NCBI GenBank assembly: GCA_963921425.1
Contig: OY992832.1
Location: 7,006,001-7,070,000, forward strand
Direction of reading: 5' to 3'
DNA length: 64,000 nucleotides
From: Dryas octopetala
Lineage: Eukaryota > Streptophyta > Magnoliopsida > Rosales > Rosaceae
Position numbers and translations under genes: made by a program. Below, one piece after another: positions 36,752-49,935 of this stretch; within the stretch, counting starts at the first letter, position 1, and every line of letters starts with the position of its first letter. Under the pieces are notes generated by a model. It saw only the letters and a program-made list of their open reading frames with translations, was not told the origin of the DNA and made no database searches.

Positions 36752-38360
36752 CAGACAGAAATAGCAAATTATCAATTTTGCTGTCCCAATTCTCTCACAC
36801 CCACAAGCATAAATATCAATGGGGCACCCACTAGGGCCCCTCATTTATCCAATAATCCCAAAGAGAAATTAATTAAAGGTGGTGACTGGTGACATTGCTC
36901 TGAATTAGACGCAATCACATTGCTTTCCGGACATCAGTAGCTCCCTCCATTAGTCCATTTATATCCCAATTGCAATCTGGGCCACTCTATCATCTGCATA
37001 TATATAAGAGCATAATGCTGAAGTTATGCAGCTACATGACAGATAGCATGGCCCCCATACAGCATGCTGAGCCCAAATGAAACATGTCATGAATATATAG
37101 GGTCATTTTCATAGAAGGGGTCAAGGTCTCTTGCTCCCATTGGCCTCCTGATCAATGCTTCACTGTGTACGGAATTAATATACACTATTATGCCTCTTAG
37201 GTACATGCATATCCCAATATTCACAACATGACTATCCAAAAGTCCACCTCGTATGTACCCACAATACAGAATATAATTAGTTCTTGGTTCCTTTGTAATG
37301 GCAAACACATATTATTCTCAAATATCACCCAGTTTTTGGCAGAGGACCCTCAGTAATGTACCCTTAAATATAAGGGCAGCAGGCAAAGAAAAACTAACTA
37401 ATAATGCAGGGCAATTACAAGCTAGGTGGAAAGCATAAGATATTAAGAATAATTAAGCAGATCCTAGAATTAATAAACATCACTGAAAATGCCAAAAACA
37501 TTGAAAAAGAACGTATCACACCAGATGTGTACTGATTAATGCCAAAAAAGTTTGGTGTAAAAGAGAACATATCATATCCCAATATCTAATGCCAACCCAC
37601 CACATTCCAAATTGATTCCTCCTCCACATGGTTGTAATTAAATGCACATTTAAGCGGCTTCATGTGTGAAAAACAGCCATATACTGAACTAGGGGACAAA
37701 AGAAAACATTTTGGCCCCAAAAAATGCTTGCCATCCATCATATTTATGCTGATGTTCATGCATATGGTTCATTGTTCCCTTGATCTACTAGGCAGGACAT
37801 GCAATTAATTTAATAAGCAAAGAATATGATACTAGTGCCTATAGACTCTGTGCTAGCAGTAGCAGGTAGCATAGCACAGCATGCCCATGTTCATGTGTAT
37901 TTCAGTCGCAAGCCAAGTCACAAGTTTAATGAGGAGTGGGGACATGTTTAAGCATGTTTTATAAGGATCAAAATAATCTGCAGGGCTGAAGTGTTTGCCA
38001 ATTGTTCTGTATGAGAAACAAGCACTCCCCACTCCTTATTGTCTCTCTAAGTGCATACCAGGACAAGTCCAATATATTAGTACCACTAATTTTGGTTTAT
38101 TGCATCATTAGATGAATGTAGTTAGACAGGAAAACCAAGTACGATTTTTTTAGGAAACAGACAGAGGTTTTTTTTTTCTCCATTTTTCTATGCATCTTTA
38201 CACTGCATAACTAAATTACCCTTGAGATTGATGAAGACAGTGGCATCTACAAACAAATTAATAGGTAGCAGTATCAATAATCTACTCCAAAAAGGTCACG
38301 AGGCATTACAATATGGCATATTATAAAGAGCAATGTACTGTCATCTTAGGCAGCTTCGAT
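34370..38360. other. Gene-free interval with microsatellites and a perfect hairpin
   Basis: Contains a perfect 12-bp inverted repeat with a 4-base loop at 35270-35297, an imperfect tandem repeat at about 35740-35960 (TTTTAGATGGAGA / TTTTTAAATGGAGA units), and a compound (TA)n(TG)n microsatellite at about 36695-36747. No frame with recognisable protein content. Confidence 0.5.
35270..35297. repeat. Perfect 12-bp stem hairpin
   Basis: TTGAAGAGCAGT, loop AGAG, ACTGCTCTTCAA. Further partial pairing (GCCC with GGGC) flanks it. The stem is too short for a normal plant microRNA precursor. It does not follow a gene, so a terminator role is not expected. Confidence 0.6.
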
Positions 38361-38382
38361 TTGTTTCCAACCATTCCACATG

Positions 38383-38395
38383 TTTAACCAAAAAA
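38383..38395 (+). mobile_element. 13-nt A-tailed insertion between 14-bp direct repeats
   Basis: AACCATTCCACATG at 38369-38382 is repeated exactly at 38396-38409. The only bases between them are TTTAACCAAAAAA. The flanking 14-bp duplication and A tail match the other small insertions in this window. It could instead be a simple local duplication with filler. Confidence 0.5.
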
Positions 38396-39123
38396 AACCA
38401 TTCCACATGGGTAGATTTTGTTGCAGATTTCGGAAGCAATAAAATAACAACAATTTCTGGAAGGATCCCTTTCCTGGATTTTGGGCATGAATATCCACAT
38501 GAGTAGAATCCACTTGGCAATTGGCATCTTAAGATAAAAATTCACACACATGCACACCAAAAACATTATCACTGACAAGTTAACACATCTGAAATAAGAT
38601 GTGTGAGATAGAAAAAGAGAAATACATGACCATGAAAAAAAAGAGGGATGGTTTGGTTGGCCTCTGCAGCCTTAGAACTTGAGGCAATCTACCAACCTGA
38701 TCGATGTGATCACCATTTCTTATATTGTTATGGTAGGATACATCCACCAAACTCATATCTATACAGCAACAACTGCTATGATTATAAGAGCTAGGCAATA
38801 GAGAGCTGTGATAGCCAGGGGAGCTTAGCTTAGTGATTGAAGTCATAGGGACAGCATCCTCAGGGCAGGGTAGGCATGCAAATATGCAATGCTGTTTTGC
38901 TTGAAGGTTACACCAACTTCAGCTGACATGAGAGGAAGGAGGCTTATCACTTCATGCGGCCCAGTGTCGATCAGCACATGTGGAAGTCAAATTACAGCAA
39001 CAAATCAGCCATCAGGCCATACATAGCAGGCCTATTGGTTGGCCTATCTAACCCAATTGGCTCAGAATTAAAGTCGACTATGACCTCCTCAACTCTACCA
39101 AGGCCCTTGAGGCCTTTATAGCT

Positions 39124-39153
39124 TTATTTTTTTTTGTTGGTAATAACTAATAA
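39124..39153 (-). mobile_element. 30-nt A-tailed insertion between 15-bp direct repeats
   Basis: GAGGCCTTTATAGCT at 39109-39123 is repeated exactly at 39154-39168. Read on the minus strand, the insert is TTATTAGTTATTACCAAC followed by A9 and TAA. It has the same ACC-A(n) 3' junction as the insertion at 54639. Confidence 0.6.
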
Positions 39154-39701
39154 GAGGCCTTTATAGCTGTTAGAAAAACAAGAATGCAAATAACTTAGTC
39201 CCAAAGACATATAGGCTATAGCCTCCTATTTGCCAGTTTCCTCCACTGCCCTCCCACTTGAGTTGCCCCAATCTCCTCAAGTCTCCACCATCTTAGAATG
39301 CACCTTTTAAGGCAGTTTTATGTGTTTGGGTTATGATTTGAGTTTCTGTATAATCATCCTAAGGAGAATGTTAGCTGTGGGAGCTAAAATCTCGCCCAGG
39401 ATTGCACCATGGATGGAGCTACACCAGAATCCGGTATCAATAAATCATACATAATCAATATAACGATTATCAGACTCAATTTTGCAAATATCAATTAATA
39501 GGCCGGAAAAGGTTGGCTATTGCATAGGTCAAACATATGATCTTACATGCCATTCAATGAAAAAAAACAAACCAACCTTGGACCACTTTTAACAGATGCA
39601 AGTTTAACAACACAAAACTGCTAACAAAATCTCAACTTAAATGGTGATTATAAAATAAAGCTAGAAAAGCTGCTTAGAAATAAGACTTCATGCTGCTGCA
39701 A

Positions 39702-41958
39702 TTACTGGCAGAGCTGCTCAACTGCCATCACAATCTGGGCTGGTTGAACAATAGTACATTCCTCCAATGTTCCAGCATATGGAGTTGGCACGTCCTGTGA
39801 AGACAAACATACAATTGGGGCATCTAAATAATCATGGAAGTTCTCAGTGATAGCTGCTGTCAAACTAGCACCAATTCCTCCAGTCCGCATGCACTCCTCC
39901 ACAATCAACACACGATGTGTCTTTTTCACTGAATTCCCGATCGTGTGAAGATCAAATGGTTTCAATGACCTGATATCAATCACTTCAGGATCATACCCCT
40001 TGTTCACCAAAGTTTTGGCAGCCTGCATCACATGATACCTCATCCGAGAATATGTCAATATAGTGACATGCTCTCCAGGCCTAACCATCTCAGCTTCCTC
40101 AAGGGAACACACATATTCTTCGTCTGGAATTCTCTCCTTCAGGTTGTACAGCAACACATGCTCAAAAAGTATCACTGGGTTATCACTTCGAATGGCAGCT
40201 TTCATCAAACCTTTTGCGTTGTAAGGGGTTGAGCATGCAACCATTTGGATCCCAGGGATTGACTGAAAATATGACTCAAGGCGCTGTGAGTGCTCTGCCC
40301 CAAGTTGCCTACCCACTCCACCAGGTCCACGAATAACTATTGGTATTTTAAACTGACCCCCAGAAGTGTAATGGAGCATACCACAGTTGTTGGAGATCTG
40401 GTTAAAAGCTAGAAGGAGGAATCCCATGTTCATACCCTCAACAATTGGTCTGAGACCAGTCATGGCAGCTCCAATACCCATACCTGTAAAGGAGTTCTCA
40501 GCAATAGGAGTATCAAGAACCCTGAGATCCCCATACTTATCAGCCAGGCCTTTAGTCACCTTGTACGATCCTCCATAGTGGCCCACATCTTCACCCATGA
40601 CACATACAGTGGGATCCCTAGCCATCTCTTCGTCCAATCCTTCTTGTAAGGCCTCAAAAAGCAGAAGTTCATGCCTAAGGAAAGAACTCATATCTTGTTA
40701 ATTTCATCATCAATGAGTGTCAAAGTAATATCAATAAGGCAATAGCTAACACCAAAAGCCAAAACAAGATATATATTATGATGCTGTAGATGATGTTCTA
40801 TTTGGCCATATAACTTCACTTCAGCTATAAACTGCAGGATATGGTGATGACACGGGAGATAAAGATTCATGCAGTAATGCATAGGATCATATTCGTTTGA
40901 AAGGGATTAAAAAAAATTAAGACAGTAAACTCAAAAGCATCAATACAATAAATTTCAATGCAAAGGATACGTCAACCTAAGAGGCAACATCTAGCATGAG
41001 TTGAAATTATGCATCCTTCTATCTAAATAAAGAAACTATGAGGTTAGAATATTGAACAGTATACTAAACTCCAAAAACATATACACTAATACGAGTCGTG
41101 TCAGGCATCAATATCAAGAATTACAGGTTTTCACAGCTTATGCACAGTAGAAACTGTAATTATCATCTTACCTTGTACAGACCCTGTTTTTGCAATCACT
41201 TCAATTTTGCTTAAAAAAAATGTCCATGGTATACACACCAACTTAAATCTTACAATCCGTTCAGTTTTACTAAAACAATTTCAGACATTGCATTGGAAAT
41301 AACAGTCATCTAAATGCTAGCTTAAAAATCCACTAAACCAAAGATTCTTAAATCCTCACTAAAAATTGAGTTACAAGTGTTGGATGATGTGATGCATGAG
41401 AAGTGAGAACCCAATTTAGCCAAAAACAAAAGCTTAAAAAATAAGCAAAACGGTAAAAACTTCATTTTGCAATCTAAAAAACAGAAAAACATACCCGGGT
41501 TTCGATGCCGTCGAAGCTGCAGGGCTATCAGCTTTTGTCTATAAAAAAAAACAAAACCCAAAATCAAAATCAGAACTCAATGCATTAGAAATGACAAATT
41601 CAACATAATTTCAAATCAATAAAAATCCAAAATTAAAACATGAAAGGAGTATGATTAACTGCAAGAGCATTGGTGATCAACTGATCAGCACGACGAGCTC
41701 TGGCATTCAGACCCGGGTTGACCCGGGCATCGGATCTAACCACAAAGAAGCTCGCTTTCCTCCCTGAATCAAATCAAAGAATAACTAATTAAATAAATAA
41801 ATTGAAAGTGAAATTGAAAAGCATCGAATTGAAGGCAAAGAGGAGTGGTGCAGACCTGGGAGCGATCTGCGAGATTGGATGTGGAGTTTCCTTGAATTGG
41901 AAGAGGAGACCGAAAAGGCGGCCGAAGCAGCTCCGAAGCACTGAGAAACAGTCGCCAT
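39702..41958 (-). CDS. Pyruvate dehydrogenase E1 component subunit beta, chloroplastic
   Basis: Four coding exons: 41958-41856, 41763-41660, 41538-41495 and 40674-39702 (103, 104, 44 and 973 nt). Phases join cleanly to 407 aa. The ATG at 41958 opens a Ser/Arg-rich plastid transit peptide ([20 protein letters not shown]). The mature part starts near the [20 protein letters not shown] region and has the transketolase-type pyrimidine-binding fold ([20 protein letters not shown]) and the C-terminal transketolase domain ([13 protein letters not shown]). The alpha2beta2 E1 complex decarboxylates pyruvate with thiamine diphosphate, feeding acetyl-CoA to plastid fatty-acid synthesis. The close match to plant plastid PDH-beta, and the small 5' exons coding the transit peptide, support this over the mitochondrial form. 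It is transcribed divergently from the DUF1365 gene. Confidence 0.95.
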
Positions 41959-42546
41959 TTGATCTCAATTCTCGAACCCGAAATCAAATTCCAAGCAACC
42001 AATTCGATGAAAATGGAGCTCAGAGACGTCGACGAAGAAAAATTGGAGCGCGAGACCAAGTTTATACGATAATTTGGGCGGAGAGATTGAGAAATGGGTC
42101 TGGTGGCGATTTAATTGAGACTTGTAATCACTAATCACAGACAGTCCCGCTTAGTTTTCATCGCCTCCATCCACAGTTCTGATCTCCTACTTTCGTATAG
42201 TACAGTGGAGTTGTAGGACGCAGGCCACGTAAGGAAGAAAGGGGGTCAAAATTACGGAATTAGGCCTACGTGGTTTAGACAGGGTTACGTGGAGGGTTGT
42301 CATTCGTGGAGTTGAATGTATGGAGAAGATTATTAAAGCTTCCCGTTGCAGCTGTCTCTGTGTGATACATCCGTTGGTGACCTAAGCTCAACCAACCGAA
42401 CAAGCAGCTCGTTGATGTCACGTGCAGCTCACGAGGAACTTTAATGGAGGCCTGAGACCGAAAATTTCGGATTCGGGTCGAGTTTGTTTCCGACAACCCG
42501 GCCCGAAGAAGGAAATAAAAAGAAAAAAGAAAAGAAGAGGCGGACA
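41959..42546. promoter_or_regulatory. Shared intergenic promoter of divergent PDH E1-beta and DUF1365 genes
   Basis: Only 588 bases separate the two start codons. Four ACGT cores occur at 42237-42240, 42268-42271, 42287-42290 and as a palindromic CACGTG at 42419-42424. No convincing TATA box lies at the expected distance on either side, which is usual for housekeeping plant promoters. Both genes may be driven from here; co-regulation is inference. Confidence 0.5.
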
Positions 42547-45110
42547 ATGGAGCTTCTCTATCTGGTGTGCTCTATCCTCTCCACCTTCCTCACTTCGCTC
42601 ACTCTCTCCCTCCTCCTCCCAATTCGCACGCTCCTCCGCCGCCTGTGCTCCTCACGCGCCGACTCTTCGTCCTCCTGCGTATCCCTCTACGAAGGTACTG
42701 TCTGGCACGAACGACGCCGGCCCGTCCACCACTCTTTCCGCTACGCCGTACGCTACGCGCTGATTGACCTGGACGACGCGCCGCAACAACCGCTCCCTAA
42801 CCACCTGTCCGCCGACGAGGCTAGGCGCATTGCCGGCACCGGTGGTCGAACGTAATTAATGATTCGCTTATCACAATATCAGTGTTTTTGTTTTTGGTTT
42901 AGTCTGTGTTCGAATCGTAATGTGTTTGCTGAAATTGGTATTGAACAGTTTGCTTTTGACAATACCTCAAAGTGTGGGATATGAGCAGAACCCATTGAGC
43001 TTGTACTACTGCTATGATGACCAGCTTTTGAAAAAGTGCATAGCTGAGGTTTGTTATTCATTCACTTTGCTGCATAGTCATGTTGTATTAATTAGATTTA
43101 GATGCCAATGAGGCTGACCCAACTGCTGATTTGTATCGGGTTTTATAGGTAACCAACACACCATGGGGAGAAAGAGTGTCATTCGTTTTCAACCCAAGCT
43201 CTGATTTGGTGGCAAAATCATTGCATGTCAGTCCTTTGATGGTAAGTTTAAGTAATTGCTATGCTTAATTACTTAATTAGTGTTTCACAAGTCTTGTAGC
43301 TAATGAAATTCTCTGTTTTGAAATTGAATTCGTCTACAACTTTTGTTATAGTTTTTAATGTGTCCCAAAGTTTAGGTGCATCTGAGACTTTAGAAAAGCA
43401 TTGGTATGTATGGCTGAATATCATACCAACATTGTAATGCAGCAAACAGTAGACAAAAATCTTTTAGGGGCTACATTGAAGATTTAAAGAAGATTCTCTC
43501 TATCTTGTGGCCGAATAAGTGGGAAAATGTGGTATGCATTTTTGTACCTGGATGTTTAAGGGAAGCTAGGAGGGTTTTGTGGACAATGCTCTTCAAAATA
43601 GAGTTTGTAATTCCTGGCTTCTGCTATATGTTTCCATGTTGGTACTTTGTCAAACTGTAGTGATCAACCATTTTAATTAAGAACTACTGAATTGTCATGC
43701 ATTTCTTATGGGTTGTATGCTTTATTCATTATGCAAATATCAAACTAATCCAAAATGCAATACGATCTTTTGAGTAACTGTTTAAAGATAATTTCAGGAT
43801 ATGCATGGGGATTGGAGTATCAGAGCAAATGCTCCTGATGATAATCTGTTCGTTTCAATTTCCGTTCAACACCCTAAGCTTGGTAACTACTTCACAGCTA
43901 CCCTAAAAGCCAAAAGGGTATCCTCAACAAATGTGTCTGATCATGCACTGTTTTTCTGGTTGATGCCACATAAGGTTGCAGTGTGGATATATTGGCATGT
44001 AAGGATAACTGCTTTATTTCGTCTTGGCTGCACTCTAGATCTTAGCATCAACTGAATCAAAGAAATTTAATTTTTGGTTTAAAAAAAAAAAAACTTTGGT
44101 GAGAAATTAAAGAGAAATTGAACCTTCTCAATCTCACAACCCCTACTACCAGCCCCAAGGCCCAATCTGTGCAATGAAACCTTATACAACATTGGAGCTC
44201 AAAAGAGATTTCTTGTGTTTGCTTTTTTGCATATTGTGCTTACATGTTAAAATTATAGAATCAGATTTATACTTGGTATATAAGAATTGGAGTTGGTTAA
44301 TTTAGTTAATTTTCATTGCATGATTTACTTTTGATATTTAATGATAATTGATATGATTGGAATGTTTATTTGTTGGGTGGTTGAGTCTTAGAATTAAAAT
44401 TAAAATTAGCATATGAAATTTAACAAAGAAACCTGCTGAAAGCATCCTCTAGGTTTAGAGTTTCTTTAACTACCTCACCTTTACTAAAGCATAATTCTGA
44501 CCTGGCCTCATGCACAACTTCTAATATGAGCCTCATTAACTGGTAGTAAAATGCTTTGCCTCCACTCTTGATAAAAATAAAAATAAAAGTAATGTCTGCA
44601 ACATTTTATTCAAATCATTTCCTAATTCTTCGTAGCTCTTATACTCCATGGTAACTACACTTGGGTAATTTTTTTTGTTACTTCATGATTTAATTTTACT
44701 CTTCCAAGTTGAGGTTATGTCAAGAGTGTTTACATAGTTTTAATGATTGAAAAACATATGCCCTCTCCTTCTTGCAAAAGATACACATTAAGATGCATTG
44801 TCTACGTGAGTCTATAGTTGGTAAGCTTCACCTTTGAACCTGACTGTTGTTTTTTCTTTTACCATTTCTTTCCCAGGCCTTTAAACTGTGGTGGAAAAAT
44901 GTGGCATTTGTCCAGCACCCAAGGTACACCAACCCTGCATATAGGGAGGAAACTTTGGTACGTGATCAAAAACTTCAATGCTGTCAGGCTTTTGGATTGG
45001 ACAAAGATAAACATCTGCAACTTGAAGGAAGCGGTCAAGGATCTATGGCTAACAACAAAAGTGAGGCTCGATTTTTCAAATGGAGAGATGCTAAGTGGCC
45101 TTGGTCTTGA
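42547..45110 (+). CDS. DUF1365-family protein
   Basis: Five exons: 42547-42851, 42949-43048, 43149-43241, 43798-43998 and 44877-45110, joining to 310 aa. The first donor is AC then GTAATT, the only nearby donor that keeps the frame into LLLTIPQSVGYEQNPLSLYY. Residues 1-30 are a hydrophobic, Leu-rich membrane anchor or signal (MELLYLVCSILSTFLTSLTL) followed by RTLLRRLC. The DUF1365 hallmarks are present: YEGTVWHERRRPVHHSFRY near the N-terminus, VTNTPWGERVSFVFNP in the middle, and FFWLMPHKVAVWIYW then LWWKNVAFVQHPRY near the C-terminus. The family is shared with bacteria, where it often neighbours fatty-acid/cyclopropane genes; its reaction is not established, so no function is assigned. The C-terminus ends FFKWRDAKWPWS. 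Confidence 0.9.
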
Positions 45111-45349
45111 CTTCGAATTGTAGGGCACTAGAACCTTGTGCTGTCATCTATGCTAAGATGGGTAGTAGCACTATCATTATTTGTTCCTATCTGTTTCTGT
45201 TGACATCTCTGAAGTTTGTAATTCTATGCATTTCGGGCCTTGCAGTGAGCAAGCCCATTGAAAATATATGTATGTATATGATCTTTAATTCTATATTGAT
45301 TGAAGGATTGTAACCCTTTAACAACTTTTCCTATTTATAAAAACTGCAA

Positions 45350-48250
45350 CTATTAGTGATTTATTCTTATACTTTCTTTTGTTTTAAGAACCAGACCATT
45401 TCAAAGCTCAATTTCTTAGTTAAAAACACTTTTAACTTAAATATTAATATAATACAATCAGCTCATGTATAATTAAACATTAGTTAGAATAAATAATCAA
45501 GTATACAATTAAATCAACGCAAAGGATTTTTCTTTTTATCTCTAGGGAGGAGATTCAAATAAAGTGAAGAAAATTACTAGGTAAAGGTCTATCAAATCAA
45601 CAAAGAAGATTAAAGTGACAGCACGATTTGTTTTTATAATGATATAACGTTGATCATCATCCATGTTCAACAATTACAATAATGTTAATTTAATGTTATC
45701 ACTCACAACATGATAACCCCCAAAATTGCATTACGCCATAGACCAAAACCTTAAATTGCTACACATGGTCTTAAAAGTGTGGGTGCATCATTCAGTGAAT
45801 GATGGGGTTATGTGGGCTTTAGTTTGTCTTAAAATATTTGATGATTGCAACTTATAATTTTTATTAAGTAAACTTAAAGTTCTATGAAACTTCTAAAAAT
45901 ACATCTATTCAATGTTTAAGGAAAAGAAAATTCGTGCTTTGCTCCCTCTGTTTTTTCAGGCTTGTTAGGTTGCCAAGAGTGTTTGAACTTCTCTTTTCCA
46001 TTAATAAATTATTCCATTTTCGTGTAAGGTTGGCTTACATTTAGGGGGGGGGTTGTGGGTTCAGAAGTTTAGAGCACACAAATGAAGAAAGAATAAGACT
46101 AAATGAAAATTAGAGACTAGTCTTATTTTATAGATCAAATTTGATTCATTGCCTATGATATCTATAGGTCAAATTATTTTGAATCACCACAAGTAGGAAT
46201 AACATGGACTTGTCTGAGCTTCCAATTAAGGTCATTTAAAACTCCTTAATCATTATGCCATTTGGCCATTTAGTTTTCTATCATGCTGCTATGTGTCTAA
46301 ATGTCTAATCATATCAAGATCAGTTCACAAATGAAGAGATGTGGGGAAAGGCACATTAGAATTAGCTCACACATGAAAAAAAATAATTATGCAAGACAGT
46401 GGCCAAATGAGGGCCGGCCTTTAAGGTAGGTTAATAAGGCAATTACTTCGGACACCCAAATATTTAGAGTGCTAAATTTTATAAACCCCTTGTATATATA
46501 TTTGATAACTTCTTAAGTACTTATCAAAAAATAAAATAAAATTAGGTTAATGTACATGAATGGTTGAAGACCCAAAATCCCAAGGTGCATCATGTTGCCA
46601 ACACTATGCATACTAAATTGCCAATAGAATATATAGTTTAAGGTATTTTTAGAATATTTGAGGGTAAGACATAATTTCAAAAATTAAAAGTAATTACTGT
46701 AAGTAGAATGTAGATGTTAGAAAAACTGAAAAAGTACCAAACTTTTCTGGATATTCTAGTCAACTTTACGGACACATATAATATGTAAACACATTTTTAA
46801 TGTGTATTAGAATATAGATATTTGAATTTCCCAATCTGGGGATATTGTCATACCATATAAATAAACTATTAATTAATCATTACCTTTATTCCAAATATTC
46901 ATCATTGATCTGAGTCATGCATGTCTCATGCCGTACAAACCGGTGCCAAACCATGACAATTGAATCCCACAAAATATCATTTTCTTTACAATTTAATTTG
47001 TATGTATTATTAATGTATAACTTTTTATGAAAAAAAAAGAGTTTTCACATTTTTCATGGGAAATCTGTGTAGCTTCACATTTCAGACGATGTACACAGAG
47101 ACTAATATGATGATGCCACGTGGATGGTTTCGTGAAGATCCGCAATCTCTATCATGTAAGCCCTATAAAGTTATAAACAGCACCCACGAGGCCACGAGGG
47201 ATGCCCAGTCATGTTTCAGCGGCACTCAAATTCATTGAGGTGTTGATCACGTGCATAAAAACATAAGAAAAATAACAAGTGGTGTTCTTAAATCTTAATT
47301 CCTATGATAGAAACAAAAGGTTGATGATTAATTCCATGGTTGATGGTTGGCCACCGAATTAATTGAAATCTAAACCGCCACCAAATCAGGGTCTTGTCTC
47401 CAAACCCACCAGCCAAACAGGGTTGTTTGGTTCACGGGAAAAAAATAAAAAACTTTTCCATCTTTAAAGGTATATGCCCATTACAAAATTAATTTCCTTA
47501 AGAGTATTTAGAAAAATAACATGTTTTAAAATTTAAATTATATCGAGTTCGTGTCATAGTCGGAACTCAATCTAGATATAAATTTTCTTTGGTCAACATG
47601 TAAATTGAGATGAGTATGCGAGATCTCAATCAAATCTTGATCATTTCAAGACTAAACAAGTTCTTACTAATGAACTTATATAGAACGAATTATCTTTTGA
47701 AATTATTTATATGGAGATTCAGTGTTTCACATAACATGTATTTTAGTTGTCCTAATAATTTGTAGAATAATATTCTTTTGCCTAATAGTCTATGAACATA
47801 AACTATTTATATTACTAAATTATAAATCTCGATCACATATTTATTTAAGAGTTAACTTCATAATTTATTTTAAAAAGTGAATCTAATAATTATCTAAATT
47901 AATTCACCAATTCTATATTATCAGACTTGAAAAGAGAGCATTCCTGTTGCTATATAAAAGCTTAATTTTATAAATAAATAAAAAATTTCGTACTAATAAT
48001 TTCTTACCTGCAATACTGCTTTTTCAATAGACCAATTAAAGTTGCTTAAGCACAAAATGGATAATAATAGGGTCATTTCAGTGAATCAGCACTACAGAAG
48101 TGGGTACTCCTCGTCAATATGATCACGCTGAGAATATTTTCTTTTGAGTAACAATTTTCTGCCAACAACTTTATGACATTGTGCAATTCCAATGGATAAT
48201 GCAAGTAGTAGTAGCCCATATGTTTTTGGTTTTTGTGTTTTTCAACTCTT
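45350..48250. other. Gene-free interval
   Basis: AT-rich, with no frame containing a known domain. An ORF of 60 codons near 47056 looks random. No element with clear termini recognised. Confidence 0.45.
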
Positions 48251-48252
48251 TA

Positions 48253-48990
48253 AGAGAAGTACCGTTTGAGATTGCGGTGGAAGACCCAAAAGCTGCTGTG
48301 GATGACAGTTCTCAATCACTTAAAGCAGTTTTGGTGTTTGGTAAAAAAATTAAAAAAAAATTTTTCCTACAATTCTCAACTCCCCACAACAAAAACAAAA
48401 AGCAGGTTTCTAGGTGCTTTTGAAAGCTGTAGTGAATCACAGCAACAATGAATATTTTATTTTACCCATAATATCTTAATTGATTTCTATATTTTTTAAT
48501 TTGTTTATTTTAAATTAAAAAATATGTTCATTGTTAGTTATATTTTATATTGTGATAATTAATTATAATATTTTATTTGCACGATTAAAATTATAATATA
48601 CCTAAAAAAATAATACACATACTTATTTAATAATGTTGTTCTTAGAAAAATTAATGCTAATAAAAATTTGTAGCCAAAATTTAAAAAACAAGTAAATAAC
48701 ATTTTATTTTTACCAAACAAATAACTGAAAAACACTTTTAACATCATGTCTATTTTAATAATTATACACAGTCACAGTCACAGCACTTTTACATTAACAT
48801 TTACCAAACACTTTGATACTGTTTTTTGCACTCACAACACTTTTGAAAACATACTTTACCAAATACTCAGCTGCTTTACTTTACAGCTGACTTTACTTCA
48901 CAGTTGTTTTACCTCACAACTGTTTTTTCACACAGCAATACCAAACTGACCCTTAACCCACTTGGCCAAAAAAAAAAAAAAGAGAAGTAC
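48253..48990. mobile_element. hAT-like or composite insertion flanked by AGAGAAGTAC
   Basis: AGAGAAGTAC occurs at 48253-48262 and 48981-48990. The left interior, CGTTTGAGATTGCGGTGG, resembles the reverse complement of CAGCAATACCAAACTGACCC near the right end, so a TIR-type (hAT MITE) element is present, with CACAGC/GCTGTG-rich subterminal repeats. However, the right side ends in TTGGCC followed by an A13-14 tract before the direct repeat, as in a retroposon. CTTAACCCA is also duplicated around this tail (48952-48960, 48990-48998). The most likely reading is a TIR element plus a separate small A-tailed insertion at its right edge. Confidence 0.5.
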
Positions 48991-49728
48991 TTAACCCATA
49001 TGCCTAAAACAGACAAAAGAAAATTAAAGTGAGTTTGACTCCTCTTATTTTCATGATGGGAAAGTGTGACATATATAATTCATGGCCAAAAACGTGCTCT
49101 TATTTTGGGCATCACGATCTTTATATATGTATTGGAAATTTGGGAACACAACCACCCTATCATAATAGTGCCACAAGGTTGACGAAAGGAACGAAAAATA
49201 TTGAGCATATAAAAAATTATATAATTTTAGCTAGGGTGTATAAAGTAATGAATATATATTTATGGTGCGTATATATATGGGGTGTATATATAGCAAAATT
49301 ATAGAATATAAAAAATAAGTACTACTCAATTAGAATATATATACAAATGATTTGTTGAAAAGCAAAATCAGAATATTTGTAAATAATCACCAGATGCGTC
49401 TTTGTAATATATATACTAATCCTCGTAAATGTGCTTTGTAAAATTATACTTTTTGGCTTTGTTTTTTTCATATAAAAAAAGAAAAAGAAAAGTTTGTTTC
49501 AAAACTAATATAATATTGTTTCATGTGCCAAGTATATAGTTAAAATAAGACAATATGTTATATATTAAGAGAATGCCATTATATTCTTATATAAAAAAAA
49601 ACTAAAGCAGAAAATGAGAATGTCTATGTATGAATAGCACCTATAACATTCTAAATTAAGTCTAAACGGATGAGTTGAACTCAAGCGGCATCAAAATGTA
49701 ATGAAAAAATTAAAATCTTTAAAATAAA

Positions 49729-49935
49729 AAATTATTATGTGTAACTATAACACTACGTGACATAATGACGTGGTGTAATTAATCTACTTAAATTGTAATA
49801 CGTATACAATTATTAATTTCTAAAAGCATAAACCCTAAAAAATATTCTTAAATTCGTACACATATTATGTTTTAAGTGGATTAGTAACACCACGTCATCA
49901 TACCACGTAATGTTATAGTCACATACAATAATTTT
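49729..49935. repeat. Small fold-back MITE, about 207 bp
   Basis: ATTATGTGTAACTATAACAC... on the left pairs with ...GTTATAGTCACATACAATAAT on the right. Inner arms carry ACGTGACATAATGACGTGGT and its near reverse complement ACCACGTCATCATACCACGT. Non-coding; exact ends and target duplication not fixed. Confidence 0.6.

Noticed and set aside
37985..38006. CTGAAGTGTTTG match to the first 12 bases of miR395
   Set aside because: The remaining bases differ and no complementary arm is visible nearby, so no precursor hairpin.
38580..38846. 88-codon minus-strand frame in the flank of PDH E1-beta
   Set aside because: Ser/His-rich start but no recognisable family or splice context; probably chance.
44070..44110. 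A13 tract within the fourth DUF1365 intron as a retroposon tail
   Set aside because: Flanking sequences (AGAAATTTAA / GAGAAATTAAA) are only approximate repeats.
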